In this document: positions 1 through 5,810 of the stretch, piece by piece | Position numbering within the stretch: the first letter of the stretch is position 1 | How the letters are laid out: every line of letters starts with the position of its first letter | DNA from: Zymomonas sp. | GTDB lineage: Bacteria > Pseudomonadota > Alphaproteobacteria > Sphingomonadales > Sphingomonadaceae | Direction of reading: 5' to 3' | Assembly (NCBI RefSeq): GCF_020216885.1 | Contig: NZ_JAIWON010000067.1 | Span: forward strand, 1 to 10,000 | DNA length: 10,000 nucleotides | The notes under the pieces: generated by a model | What the model was told of the DNA's origin: nothing | Database searches by the model: none | Seen by the model: the letters and a program-made list of their open reading frames with translations, nothing else | Translations under genes and position numbers: made by a program

Positions 1-528
1 AGGGATAGCTGACCCCGGAGCGGTCATCAGACCGGCGGGAACTGCGTTAAAACTAAGGTCGTTTAACTGCTGTTCGGTCAACCCCTTCCCATGGACAGAA
101 AGCTGTAAAATCGGAACGGTAGACGCACTATAATTCAGGATAAGCGGAGGGTTAATCCCTCGCGGCAAAGATCTTAAAACGGTCTGGGCGCTAGCAGTAA
201 TCTGGGCATTGGCCAGACGGATATCCGTCCCCGGCTGAAAGAAAATCTTCACAATACCAAAATTGGCAATCGACATCGCTTCCAGATGGTCGATATTATT
301 GACAACCGTTGTCATCGCCCGCTGGTAAGGCGTATTGATCCGGCTTTGGATGTCATCAGGGGACATCCCCTGAAACTGCCAAATAACAGCCACAATCGGA
401 ATTTTAATATCGGGAAAAATATCGGTCGGTGTTTTAAAGGCGGATAAAATCCCCACAATAAAAATCATCACCGCCATAACAATAAAAGTATAAGGGCGAC
501 GGAGAGCAATGCGTACCAGCGCGAGCAT
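1..528 (-). CDS. RND efflux transporter permease subunit, N-terminal part (3' end outside window)
   Basis: This is the first 176 residues of an inner-membrane RND (AcrB/MdtB-like) proton-driven efflux permease; the rest lies beyond position 1. The translation starts MLALVRIALRRP, has one transmembrane helix at about residues 13-31, then the family-typical TDIFPDIKIP segment (35-44). The porter-domain start follows: INTPYQRAMTT (64-74), a VKIFFQPGTDIRLANAQ stretch (93-109) and NPPLILNYSAS (126-136). The start at 528 is supported by an in-frame TAG upstream and no other ATG between. A weak GGA lies about 10 bases upstream. The permease is the first gene of its transcription unit, whereas an adaptor (MFP) gene often precedes the permease; any adaptor would have to lie downstream or elsewhere. 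The family is certain; the substrate cannot be read from this part. Confidence 0.93.
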   Translation of the reverse strand, partial: MLALVRIALRRPYTFIVMAVMIFIVGILSAFKTPTDIFPDIKIPIVAVIWQFQGMSPDDIQSRINTPYQRAMTTVVNNIDHLEAMSIANFGIVKIFFQPGTDIRLANAQITASAQTVLRSLPRGINPPLILNYSASTVPILQLSVHGKGLTEQQLNDLSFNAVPAGLMTAPGSAIP

Positions 529-795
529 AAGCGGTGTTCCAGATCGTTGATACGGATGTCTGTTTGATTTGCTTTTCTAAAAATCAAACAGGAGCAAAAA
601 ATAACGCGTCGTTGTAATTGTTTTACAGCCTATTTATGTCTGATATGCAACGTTAAATTTCCAATTTTAAATGTTAAATTTTTTTAGATCATGCCCAGTC
701 GAATATCATAACTGGCATTTTCTATTTAGCCCATCCTATAGCATATTTATGCCTTTTAAAGGGCAAAAGCGGCATAATAAAAGGGATAATGCACT
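529..795. promoter_or_regulatory. Divergent intergenic region between RND permease and gloC-like gene
   Basis: This is a 267-base AT-rich region with no convincing ORF. It must hold promoters for both divergent genes, but I see no clear sigma-70 hexamer pair. It contains several short inverted repeats: an 11-bp one at 560-591, TGTAA-N5-TTACA at 613-627, and ATGCC(C)AGT paired with ACTGGCAT at 691-718 with one bulged base. GTTAAATTT occurs twice at about 652-682. Some of these are plausible operator sites; none matches a regulator I can name. Confidence 0.5.
560..591. repeat. Perfect 11-bp inverted repeat upstream of RND permease
   Basis: CTGTTTGATTT (560-570) and AAATCAAACAG (581-591) are exact reverse complements separated by 10 bases. 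The repeat lies 32 to 63 bases upstream of the permease start, in its 5' leader or promoter. There is no T-run after it on the minus strand, so it is not a standard terminator. An operator or a leader stem-loop is more likely. Confidence 0.6.
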
Positions 796-1479
796 ATGCC
801 AACGATTTCCCATTCAGGCAAAATGCCCCTAGAAGCGACGGTTATTCCCGTTACACCTCTGCGGCAAAATTGCAGTTTGCTTTATTGCCTAGAAACAATG
901 AAGGGTGCCATCGTTGATCCGGGCGGTGATATTCCTCTCATTCTTGATTCTATCACGAAAAAACAGGTCACGGTTGAAAAAATTCTTATTACTCATGGCC
1001 ATTTTGACCATTGCGGCGGGGCAGCCGCTCTCAGCCGGATTCTTGGCTGTCCCATTATCGGGCCTCATCTTGATGACCAATTCTGGATTGACCAAATTCC
1101 TGAGAATGCCCAACAATATGGCTTTGAAGGTGAAAGTTTTACCCCCGACCAGTGGTTAAAAGACAAAGATGAAATCACGCTTGGAAAAGAACGACTTTTA
1201 GTGCGGCATTGTCCGGGGCATACACCGGGGCATGTCGTTTTTTACAATGCCGCTTCACATTTGGCGATTGTTGGTGATGTTCTGTTTCGTAATTCAATCG
1301 GGCGCAGTGACTTTGCGGGAGGCGATCACCAAGCCTTAATTCAATCTATCACCGAAAAATTATGGCCGATGGGACGCGAAACCGTCTTTATTCCGGGTCA
1401 TGGCCGCCCCTCTACTTTCGGGGCAGAAAGGGATCATAACCCCTTTGTGGCAGATTCGGTGCTAGGTCTTATGCCCTGA
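796..1479 (+). CDS. gloC: Metallo-beta-lactamase-fold hydrolase, glyoxalase II type (GloC/YcbL-like)
   Basis: A 227-residue cytoplasmic metallo-hydrolase whose whole length resembles E. coli YcbL (GloC), which hydrolyses S-lactoylglutathione in the methylglyoxal detoxification pathway. Metal ligands are visible: H67-G-H69-F-D71-H72 (HxHxDH), H142 within CPGHTPGH, D161 in VGDVLF, and H202 in PGHGRPS. GRSDF (169-173) and the near-terminal ERDHNPF (211-217) are also typical of this subfamily. There is no signal peptide. AAGGG at 781-785 gives a ribosome site 10 bases before the ATG at 796. A second in-frame ATG at 823 (residue 10) matches the usual family start better (218 residues against about 215 in YcbL) but has only a short AGG. 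The start is therefore open; the function is well supported at family level. The gene converges on the methyltransferase gene 30 bases away. Confidence 0.9.
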   Translation: MPTISHSGKMPLEATVIPVTPLRQNCSLLYCLETMKGAIVDPGGDIPLILDSITKKQVTVEKILITHGHFDHCGGAAALSRILGCPIIGPHLDDQFWIDQIPENAQQYGFEGESFTPDQWLKDKDEITLGKERLLVRHCPGHTPGHVVFYNAASHLAIVGDVLFRNSIGRSDFAGGDHQALIQSITEKLWPMGRETVFIPGHGRPSTFGAERDHNPFVADSVLGLMP

Positions 1480-1493
1480 TATGATCAGGGCAT
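1471..1493. terminator. Perfect hairpin overlapping the gloC-like stop codon
   Basis: ATGCCCTGAT (1471-1480) and ATCAGGGCAT (1484-1493) form a perfect 10-bp stem with a 3-base loop. The stem contains the TGA stop of the hydrolase gene. It ends 16 bases short of the end of the convergent methyltransferase gene. No T-run follows on either strand, so it is not a canonical intrinsic terminator. It may act as a bidirectional 3'-end stem that blocks read-through or protects mRNA ends. Confidence 0.45.
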
Positions 1494-1509
1494 CAAAACG
1501 ACCTCAATT

Positions 1510-2136
1510 TTATCGCTTCCACGCCCAATACAGTTGGGCTGGGGGAATATTGATCCATTCCATCTCATGATCGATGTCAGAAAAAACGGGATCAAGAAAA
1601 TTTTTCACTTTAGGTGAAAATTGATAAACGAGAAAAGCACCGCCTTTTCTCAAAGCCGCGCCGGTTTCATGCGCAATGGTTGCACCAACGCCCTCTGGCA
1701 AGGTCGAAAAAGGCAGTCCTGACAAAACATAATCGGCATTATCAAAACCATGGGCTTTGATAATCGAGCGAACATCGGCTGCAGACCCATTCACAGCGAT
1801 AAAGCGGGGATCTTTGATCGTGCTTTTAAGATAGGCAACAAAATCAGGATTGGTGTCTATCGCGATCAAGGTCGCATCCGGTGCCATCCGGCTCAAGACA
1901 TGGGGGCAAAACGTCCCAACACCGGGGCCATATTCAACAAATAATTTGGTGTTGCTCCAGTCGGTTTTAGACAACATCCGGTGAATCAGTTTCTGCGATG
2001 ACGGAATTATTGATCCCACCATCACCGGATGCTTCAGAAATCCTTGAAAAAATATAGCAAAAGGGTTCGGCCGTTTTTGGGCTTTTTGGCGGCCATGAAC
2101 CCCTTTCAAGGTATCATCTGCGGAAGATCCTGTCAT
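1510..2136 (-). CDS. Class I SAM-dependent methyltransferase, phospholipid N-methyltransferase-like
   Basis: A 208-residue protein with a Rossmann-type methyltransferase core. Motif I is VEYGPGVGTF (67-76) for SAM binding, followed by the acidic strand end in IAIDTNPDF (91-99, D94). GLPFS (140-144) sits at the usual position of the catalytic-loop motif. The segment FFQGFLKHPVMVGSIIPSS (29-47) precedes the core; it is characteristic of small bacterial proteins annotated as phospholipid N-methyltransferases or rRNA-adenine-dimethylase-like enzymes. If it is a true PmtA-type enzyme it would methylate phosphatidylethanolamine towards phosphatidylcholine at the membrane; the substrate is not provable from sequence. 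GGAG ends 5 bases before the ATG at 2136 and supports the start. The N-terminal 24 residues are polar and probably disordered. The leader upstream is structured. Confidence 0.8.
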   Translation of the reverse strand: MTGSSADDTLKGVHGRQKAQKRPNPFAIFFQGFLKHPVMVGSIIPSSQKLIHRMLSKTDWSNTKLFVEYGPGVGTFCPHVLSRMAPDATLIAIDTNPDFVAYLKSTIKDPRFIAVNGSAADVRSIIKAHGFDNADYVLSGLPFSTLPEGVGATIAHETGAALRKGGAFLVYQFSPKVKNFLDPVFSDIDHEMEWINIPPAQLYWAWKR

Positions 2137-2404
2137 CGCTACTCCAAAACTTATTGACTATCTTGGGCAGGGCTTGCCCGCAAAGGCCTTTCGTTCGCAC
2201 AAATTATGCGGGTAAAGCAAGCGTTGCTAGCAATTATTTGTCGAAAGTCAGGGGTAAATTTTAAACTTACAGGCAATTATTTTTATCAAAAATAGCCAAG
2301 GCAAGAAAAAGTAGGATAATATTAAGACTCTTTCTCTAGCAATACAGCATGAAAAAATCCCTACGGCTCTGCATAGAAATATAAATTGTCACCGTTGTCA
2401 GAAT
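2137..2404. other. Gene-free stretch: structured leader and promoter region of the methyltransferase
   Basis: No ORF of note is visible on either strand. The part nearest the methyltransferase holds two overlapping minus-strand stems. Stem A pairs 2207-2212 with 2177-2182 (CCCGCA with TGCGGG in RNA sense) and encloses the 10-bp palindrome AAAGGCCTTT (2182-2191). Stem B pairs 2175-2179 with 2165-2169 (GGGCA with TGCCC). They share bases 2177-2179 and cannot form together. A weak minus-strand promoter candidate is TTGATA (2284-2289) with TTTAAA (2260-2265), 18-base spacer. The remaining bases up to the terminator at 2405 show nothing recognisable. Confidence 0.4.
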
Positions 2405-2433
2405 AAAAAAAAGGTCGGTCTTAACGACCGACC
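2405..2433 (-). terminator. Rho-independent terminator of a small minus-strand transcript
   Basis: Read on the minus strand, GGTCGGTC, a 5-base loop and GACCGACC form a perfect 8-bp GC-rich stem followed by eight T. This is a textbook intrinsic terminator. The plus strand has no T-run after the stem, so it works only leftwards. It lies about 270 bases upstream of the methyltransferase start, too far for a usual attenuator. It most likely ends a short transcript starting near 2640, which implies a small gene or small RNA between 2434 and about 2640. Confidence 0.85.
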
Positions 2434-2468
2434 GTAGTATTAGGAGAGGATGCCTGAAAGGCACTTTC

Positions 2469-2633
2469 TTAATGAGCGATTCCCAGAAAAAAGGCAATTG
2501 CTAAAAAATATCTTGCAATTGCATTTTTTGCAACGACAAATAGGCTAAAATAGCAATGATACCGTAGGACATGCAGAAAATGAAACCATAAGCCCCCCAT
2601 AATGGCTCTTTTTTTATCCCTAAAAACTTTCAT
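2469..2633 (-). CDS. Candidate small hydrophobic protein (frame uncertain, possibly frameshifted)
   Basis: The interval between the terminator at 2405-2433 and the LysR start holds a 54-residue minus-strand ORF starting MKVFRDKKRAIMGG and ending at 2469. A second frame over the same DNA looks more protein-like. It runs from codon 2629 to a stop at 2501-2503, reads KKEPLWGAYGFIFCMSYG and continues as a single transmembrane segment, but it has no ATG, GTG or TTG start before its TGA at 2630-2632. The two frames differ by one base at a run of seven A (minus strand), so loss of one A would join MKVFRDKK to the second frame and give a 43-residue membrane peptide. No good ribosome site is seen before 2633; GAG lies 5 bases before the internal ATG (codon 12). 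It could equally be non-coding RNA. I recognise no family. Confidence 0.3.
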   Translation of the reverse strand: MKVFRDKKRAIMGGLWFHFLHVLRYHCYFSLFVVAKNAIARYFLAIAFFLGIAH

Positions 2634-2649
2634 TTTTCATAATAAAGTT
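2625..2649. promoter_or_regulatory. Candidate LysR operator / LysR promoter region
   Basis: AACTTT (2625-2630) and AAAGTT (2644-2649) are perfect inverted arms spaced by 13 bases, immediately upstream of the LysR ribosome site and at the 5' end of the divergent small unit. CATAAT (2638-2643) inside it resembles a -10 element for the LysR gene, without a clear -35. LysR-family proteins commonly bind such dyads between themselves and a divergent target, so this is a plausible autoregulatory site. Confidence 0.35.
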
Positions 2650-2663
2650 AGGAAAAAACACGC

Positions 2664-3563
2664 ATGCGCAGGTTACCGCCCCTAACGGCCATTGAAGCTT
2701 TTGTGCAGGTAGCCCGTCTAGGATCAATCAAAGCCGCTGCCGAAGCCCTCTCGCTTTCTTCTCCGGCTTTAAGCCGCCGGATCCAGCAATTAGAAAGATT
2801 TGTTAATAGACGGCTTTTTATCAGACAACATCAAGCCATGCGCCTTAATGGTGACGGGGAAACGCTTTATCATCGTCTGGGGCCTGCGCTTGATATTCTG
2901 GCCGAGGCCGTTGAAATCTCGACCAGCGGTGGACATGAATTATTGCGTCTAAGGTTAGGGGTTCCGCCCCTTTATGCCTCACAAAAACTGATAAAGCGCA
3001 TCACACATTTGCGACAACATCACAAAGAACTTCATATTGATGTCGATACTGCCCCTTATGCGCTTTCCCGCCTTGGGGAAGGCCTTGATGCCGTAATCAC
3101 TTTGGCGCGGGATATTGATCCGGCTTTTTATTCTTACAGGCTCGGCTTTAATAAAATTATGCTTTTTGCGGCACCCGAATTTGTTGAAGGGGAAAATGCG
3201 CTCAAGCATCCCGAAGATTTAGCGAAAACGACTTTGTTTTTACATCGGGATATGCCGGATAATTTCACGACATGGCGCGAAGCTATCGGCCTTCCTAAAT
3301 TGGAACCGGCTGCCATCGACTTTTTTGATTCTGGGCAATTGATGTTGGATGCCGCCGCTGGTGGTATGGGAATCGCCTGTCTTTTGGATTGTAATTACAA
3401 AGGGCAATATAAAACGAGCCTAAGACCCATTTTCAGCAGCAATATAGATAGCCCTTATAGCTATTGGTTTGCTTGCCGTCGTGCTTCATTAGGGCGACGC
3501 CCCGTTCGGCTATTTCATGAATGGCTCACTAACCCGCCCAAAGAAGAAACGAGGGCGGGTTAG
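2664..3563 (+). CDS. LysR-family transcriptional regulator, GcvA-like subgroup
   Basis: A 299-residue LTTR of normal family length. The N-terminal winged helix-turn-helix spans about residues 4-62, opening LPPLTAIEAFVQVARLGS and continuing through KAAAEALSLSSPALSRRI (23-40), the recognition helix. The C-terminal effector-binding domain covers about 92-290, with the typical late AAAGGMGIACL segment (230-240). The LPPL opening and general pattern resemble the GcvA subgroup; the effector is unknown. TTAGGA ends 10 bases before the ATG at 2664. The gene is divergent from the small minus-strand unit ending at the 2405-2433 terminator, the classical arrangement of an LTTR with its target, so that unit is the prime candidate for its regulation. 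It converges on the cyclophilin gene with a gap of only 10 bases. Confidence 0.92.
   Translation: MRRLPPLTAIEAFVQVARLGSIKAAAEALSLSSPALSRRIQQLERFVNRRLFIRQHQAMRLNGDGETLYHRLGPALDILAEAVEISTSGGHELLRLRLGVPPLYASQKLIKRITHLRQHHKELHIDVDTAPYALSRLGEGLDAVITLARDIDPAFYSYRLGFNKIMLFAAPEFVEGENALKHPEDLAKTTLFLHRDMPDNFTTWREAIGLPKLEPAAIDFFDSGQLMLDAAAGGMGIACLLDCNYKGQYKTSLRPIFSSNIDSPYSYWFACRRASLGRRPVRLFHEWLTNPPKEETRAG
3531..3561. terminator. Inverted repeat spanning the LysR stop codon
   Basis: AACCCGCCC (3531-3539) and GGGCGGGTT (3553-3561) are perfect 9-bp complementary arms with a 13-base purine-rich loop. The repeat encodes the last residues of the LysR protein and ends at the first base of its TAG. No T-run follows on either strand. 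It is the only strong stem between the LysR gene and the convergent cyclophilin gene, so it may serve as a 3'-end structure for one or both. Confidence 0.4.
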
Positions 3564-3573
3564 AAGAGGATAA

Positions 3574-4041
3574 TTATTTATCAGCCGCAATACGGGCTTT
3601 GATAATTTTACCGGGATTCGCAGGCGGTTCACCCTTCGGCAAAGCGTCAATATGCTCCATGCCTTCGATCACTTCACCCCAAACGCTATACTGGCGATCA
3701 AGGAAAGTGGCATCACCAAAGCAGATGAAAAACTGGCTATTGGCGGAATGCGGATAAGAGGTGCGCGCCATCGAGCAGACACCACGGACATGCTTGGCAT
3801 CGGAAAATTCAGCCTGAAGATCCGGTTTGTCAGAACCTGACATGCCGGTTCCCGTCGGGTCGCCGCCCTGCGCCATAAAGCCCGGAATAACCCGATGGAA
3901 AACAATACCATCATAGAAGCCTTTGCGGGTCAGCTCCTTGATGCGCTCGACATGCTTGGGGGCTAAATCAGGACGCAACCGAATCGTTACGTCACCACCA
4001 TCCACCGTCATAATCAAAAGATTTTCGGGATCATCAGCCAT
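3574..4041 (-). CDS. Cyclophilin-type peptidyl-prolyl cis-trans isomerase, cytoplasmic
   Basis: A 155-residue single-domain cyclophilin that catalyses cis-trans isomerisation of X-Pro bonds. The active-site block FHRVIPGFMAQGGDPTGTG carries the catalytic Arg and the Phe-Met-Gln trio, followed by MARTSYPHSANSQFFI. In FLDRQYSVWG, Phe stands where human CypA has Trp121 and Tyr where it has His126. Bacterial enzymes commonly carry such changes, and the Trp-to-Phe change is known to lower cyclosporin binding. There is no signal peptide, so it should be cytosolic. The open frame extends to 4071, but AAGGAGG lies 7 bases before the ATG at 4041 and family alignment begins near MADDPENLLIMTV. I therefore place the start at 4041. 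The gene is divergent from mgtE. Confidence 0.93.
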   Translation of the reverse strand: MADDPENLLIMTVDGGDVTIRLRPDLAPKHVERIKELTRKGFYDGIVFHRVIPGFMAQGGDPTGTGMSGSDKPDLQAEFSDAKHVRGVCSMARTSYPHSANSQFFICFGDATFLDRQYSVWGEVIEGMEHIDALPKGEPPANPGKIIKARIAADK

Positions 4042-4253
4042 ATTCCGGCCTCCTTCATCGAAAAATAACAAGAGCTTTTAGTTAGGCGGTAAGTGATAGA
4101 GATGCCAGCCTTTTTCCCCGAGCAAAGAATATGATAAAGGGCTGTCACATAAATCCAAATAACATTGGTTAGAATAAAGGGTCTTTTTATTTTCAACAGA
4201 AAGCAGAGCATCCAGCAATCGGGCAGGATAATATCCGAAGGGAGGAAGCGGAT
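4042..4253. promoter_or_regulatory. Divergent promoter region between cyclophilin and mgtE
   Basis: A 212-base region that must contain both promoters and the strong ribosome sites AAGGAGG (minus, for the cyclophilin) and GGAGG at 4241-4245 (plus, 8 bases before mgtE). A minus-strand TTGGAT and TATCAT pair with a 16-base spacer at about 4132-4159 is a weak promoter candidate. I looked for an M-box magnesium riboswitch ahead of mgtE and see no match to its conserved core. A long minus-strand open frame also crosses the region. Confidence 0.35.
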
Positions 4254-5729
4254 ATGAAAAAATCGACAATAGACAATGCAGAAACGGCCATGGACGAACA
4301 GGAAAAAAACGATCTTGCGCCCGATCAACCAGATTCTTTGGAAGAAAGAGGATCGTCTATTCCCAATAGTCAGGAAGAAGAAAACCGCCTTGCCTCCGAA
4401 TTTGTCCGGCAAATCGTCTCCCTCCTAGAAGAAGGCGATAATCAGGCCGTTTATGACATGGTGGCACCGCTTCATCCTGCGGATATTGCCGAATTATTTG
4501 CCCAAGCTCCTGTTGAAATTCGCCGTCCTTTGGCAGCCGCCATCACCGATTTGATGAGTGGTGAAGTCATTTCCGAAATGAACGAATGGGTTCGGGAAGA
4601 CTTGCTTAAATCCCTAACCGGACAAGAAGTGGCAAATATCATCGCCCAACTCGACCTTGATGATGCAGTGGTTATCGTCAGCGAGCTGGATGCCCAAAAA
4701 CAGCAAGAAACCTTACAGGCCTTATCTTCCGAAGACAGAGCAGCCATCGAACGCGCACTGTCTTTTCCGCTGGAATCTGCGGGACGGATGATGCAGCGCA
4801 ATCTCGTTGCGGTGCATGAAAATATGAGCGTTGGCGATGTCATCCATTATCTGCGCCAAAATGATGATCTGACGACCGATTTTTGGGAAGTCTTTGTCGT
4901 TGATCCCTCCCATCGACCGATAGGCACCTGTAAATTATCAAAATTACTCCGAATGCCGCGTCATGCCCTGATACAGGATATTATGCAGCCGGAACAAACC
5001 CTCATTCCCGTTACCATGGATCAGGAAGAGGTTGCCTTACGGTTCCAAAAATACGGGTTGATATCAGCCGCCGTTGTTGATGAATCCGGCCGTCTTGTCG
5101 GTATGATTACGGTTGATGATATTATCCATATTATTAGGGACGAAGCCGATGAAGATATTCTAAAACTCTCTGGTGCTGGTGATGGGGACATCAATGAACC
5201 GGTTCTTGATAGTTATAAAAGTCGGGTGCGCTGGCTGATTACCAATCTTGGCACCGCCTTAGTCGCTTCAACCATTATCGGCTTTTTTGAAGGCACCATT
5301 GCTCGCATGGTCGAATTGGCAACTCTGATGCCGATTGTCGCTGGTGTCGGCGGCAATGCTGGATCACAAACGATGGCTGTTACCGTTCGCGCCTTGGCAA
5401 CCAATCAGCTTACCGCTTCCAACTGCGTCCGCTCTGTCACGCGTGAATTACGGATTGCATTGTTAAACGGTTTAACCGTGGCTTGTGTCTTGGGGGCTGG
5501 TACATGGCTGGTTTTCCACAATGTCTTGCTGACAGAAGTTATCGCCTTAGCCATTATGAGCAATATTATCATTGGAGGGTTGGCCGGCGTGTTGGTGCCT
5601 CTCACCTTTGACCGTGCAGGCAGCGATCCTGCGGTAGCATCCTCTATTTTTGTGACGATGACAACCGACGCAATGGGCTTCCTCACATTTCTGGGATTGG
5701 CCACGGTCAGCGGCCTAACCGGTGCCTAA
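4254..5729 (+). CDS. mgtE: Magnesium transporter MgtE
   Basis: A 491-residue homodimeric Mg2+ channel of the inner membrane, full length for the family plus an acidic, probably disordered N-terminal tail (about 1-45). The domains run in order: MgtE N-terminal superhelical domain (about 50-170), a CBS pair that senses cytosolic Mg2+ (about 175-300), an acidic linker with DEADEDILKLSG (296-307), and the membrane domain (about 325-489) with five hydrophobic segments. The pore signature MPIVAGVGGNAGSQT (359-373) is intact, as are DPAVASS (458-464) and MTTDAMGF (469-476), whose Asp is at the selectivity position. GGAGG 8 bases upstream supports the start; a second ATG at codon 13 is a possible alternative. 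In this family intracellular Mg2+ gates the channel through the CBS domains. The gene converges on mnmA across a shared terminator. Confidence 0.97.
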   Translation: MKKSTIDNAETAMDEQEKNDLAPDQPDSLEERGSSIPNSQEEENRLASEFVRQIVSLLEEGDNQAVYDMVAPLHPADIAELFAQAPVEIRRPLAAAITDLMSGEVISEMNEWVREDLLKSLTGQEVANIIAQLDLDDAVVIVSELDAQKQQETLQALSSEDRAAIERALSFPLESAGRMMQRNLVAVHENMSVGDVIHYLRQNDDLTTDFWEVFVVDPSHRPIGTCKLSKLLRMPRHALIQDIMQPEQTLIPVTMDQEEVALRFQKYGLISAAVVDESGRLVGMITVDDIIHIIRDEADEDILKLSGAGDGDINEPVLDSYKSRVRWLITNLGTALVASTIIGFFEGTIARMVELATLMPIVAGVGGNAGSQTMAVTVRALATNQLTASNCVRSVTRELRIALLNGLTVACVLGAGTWLVFHNVLLTEVIALAIMSNIIIGGLAGVLVPLTFDRAGSDPAVASSIFVTMTTDAMGFLTFLGLATVSGLTGA

Positions 5730-5751
5730 CGCCCGCCGGAAATAGATTATT

Positions 5752-5790
5752 AAAAAAAAGCAGGCTTCTATAAAAGGAGCCTGCTTTTTT
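5752..5790. terminator. Bidirectional rho-independent terminator between mgtE and mnmA
   Basis: Eight A, then GCAGGCT (5760-5766), an 11-base interior, AGCCTGC (5778-5784) and six T. The 7-bp stem can be extended by A-T pairs on the outside and by C5768-G5776 with one wobble inside. The A-run on one side and T-run on the other make it functional on both strands, ending mgtE rightwards and mnmA leftwards. It lies 22 bases after the mgtE stop and 20 bases after the mnmA stop. Confidence 0.92.
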
Positions 5791-5810
5791 GATATAATAA
5801 TCAGATGAGA

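Noticed and set aside
691..718. Intrinsic terminator in the RND/gloC intergenic region
   Set aside because: The stem has a bulged base and is followed by a T-rich but interrupted stretch, and no plus-strand gene precedes it.
2405..2433. Attenuator of the methyltransferase gene
   Set aside because: The terminator is about 270 bases upstream of the methyltransferase ATG with no alternative pairing partner seen next to it; an end-of-transcript role for an upstream unit is simpler.
4042..4253. Possible M-box magnesium riboswitch ahead of mgtE
   Set aside because: The leader is short and I see none of the conserved M-box core sequence or a terminator/anti-terminator pair.
4014..4412. 132-codon minus-strand frame over the start of mgtE and the cyclophilin promoter
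   Set aside because: It overlaps the cyclophilin and mgtE coding regions, has a biased Phe/Ile/Arg composition, and no ribosome site or family resemblance.
4472..4843. 123-codon minus-strand frame within mgtE
   Set aside because: It lies entirely inside the well-supported MgtE N-terminal domain on the opposite strand; Ser-rich shadow translation.
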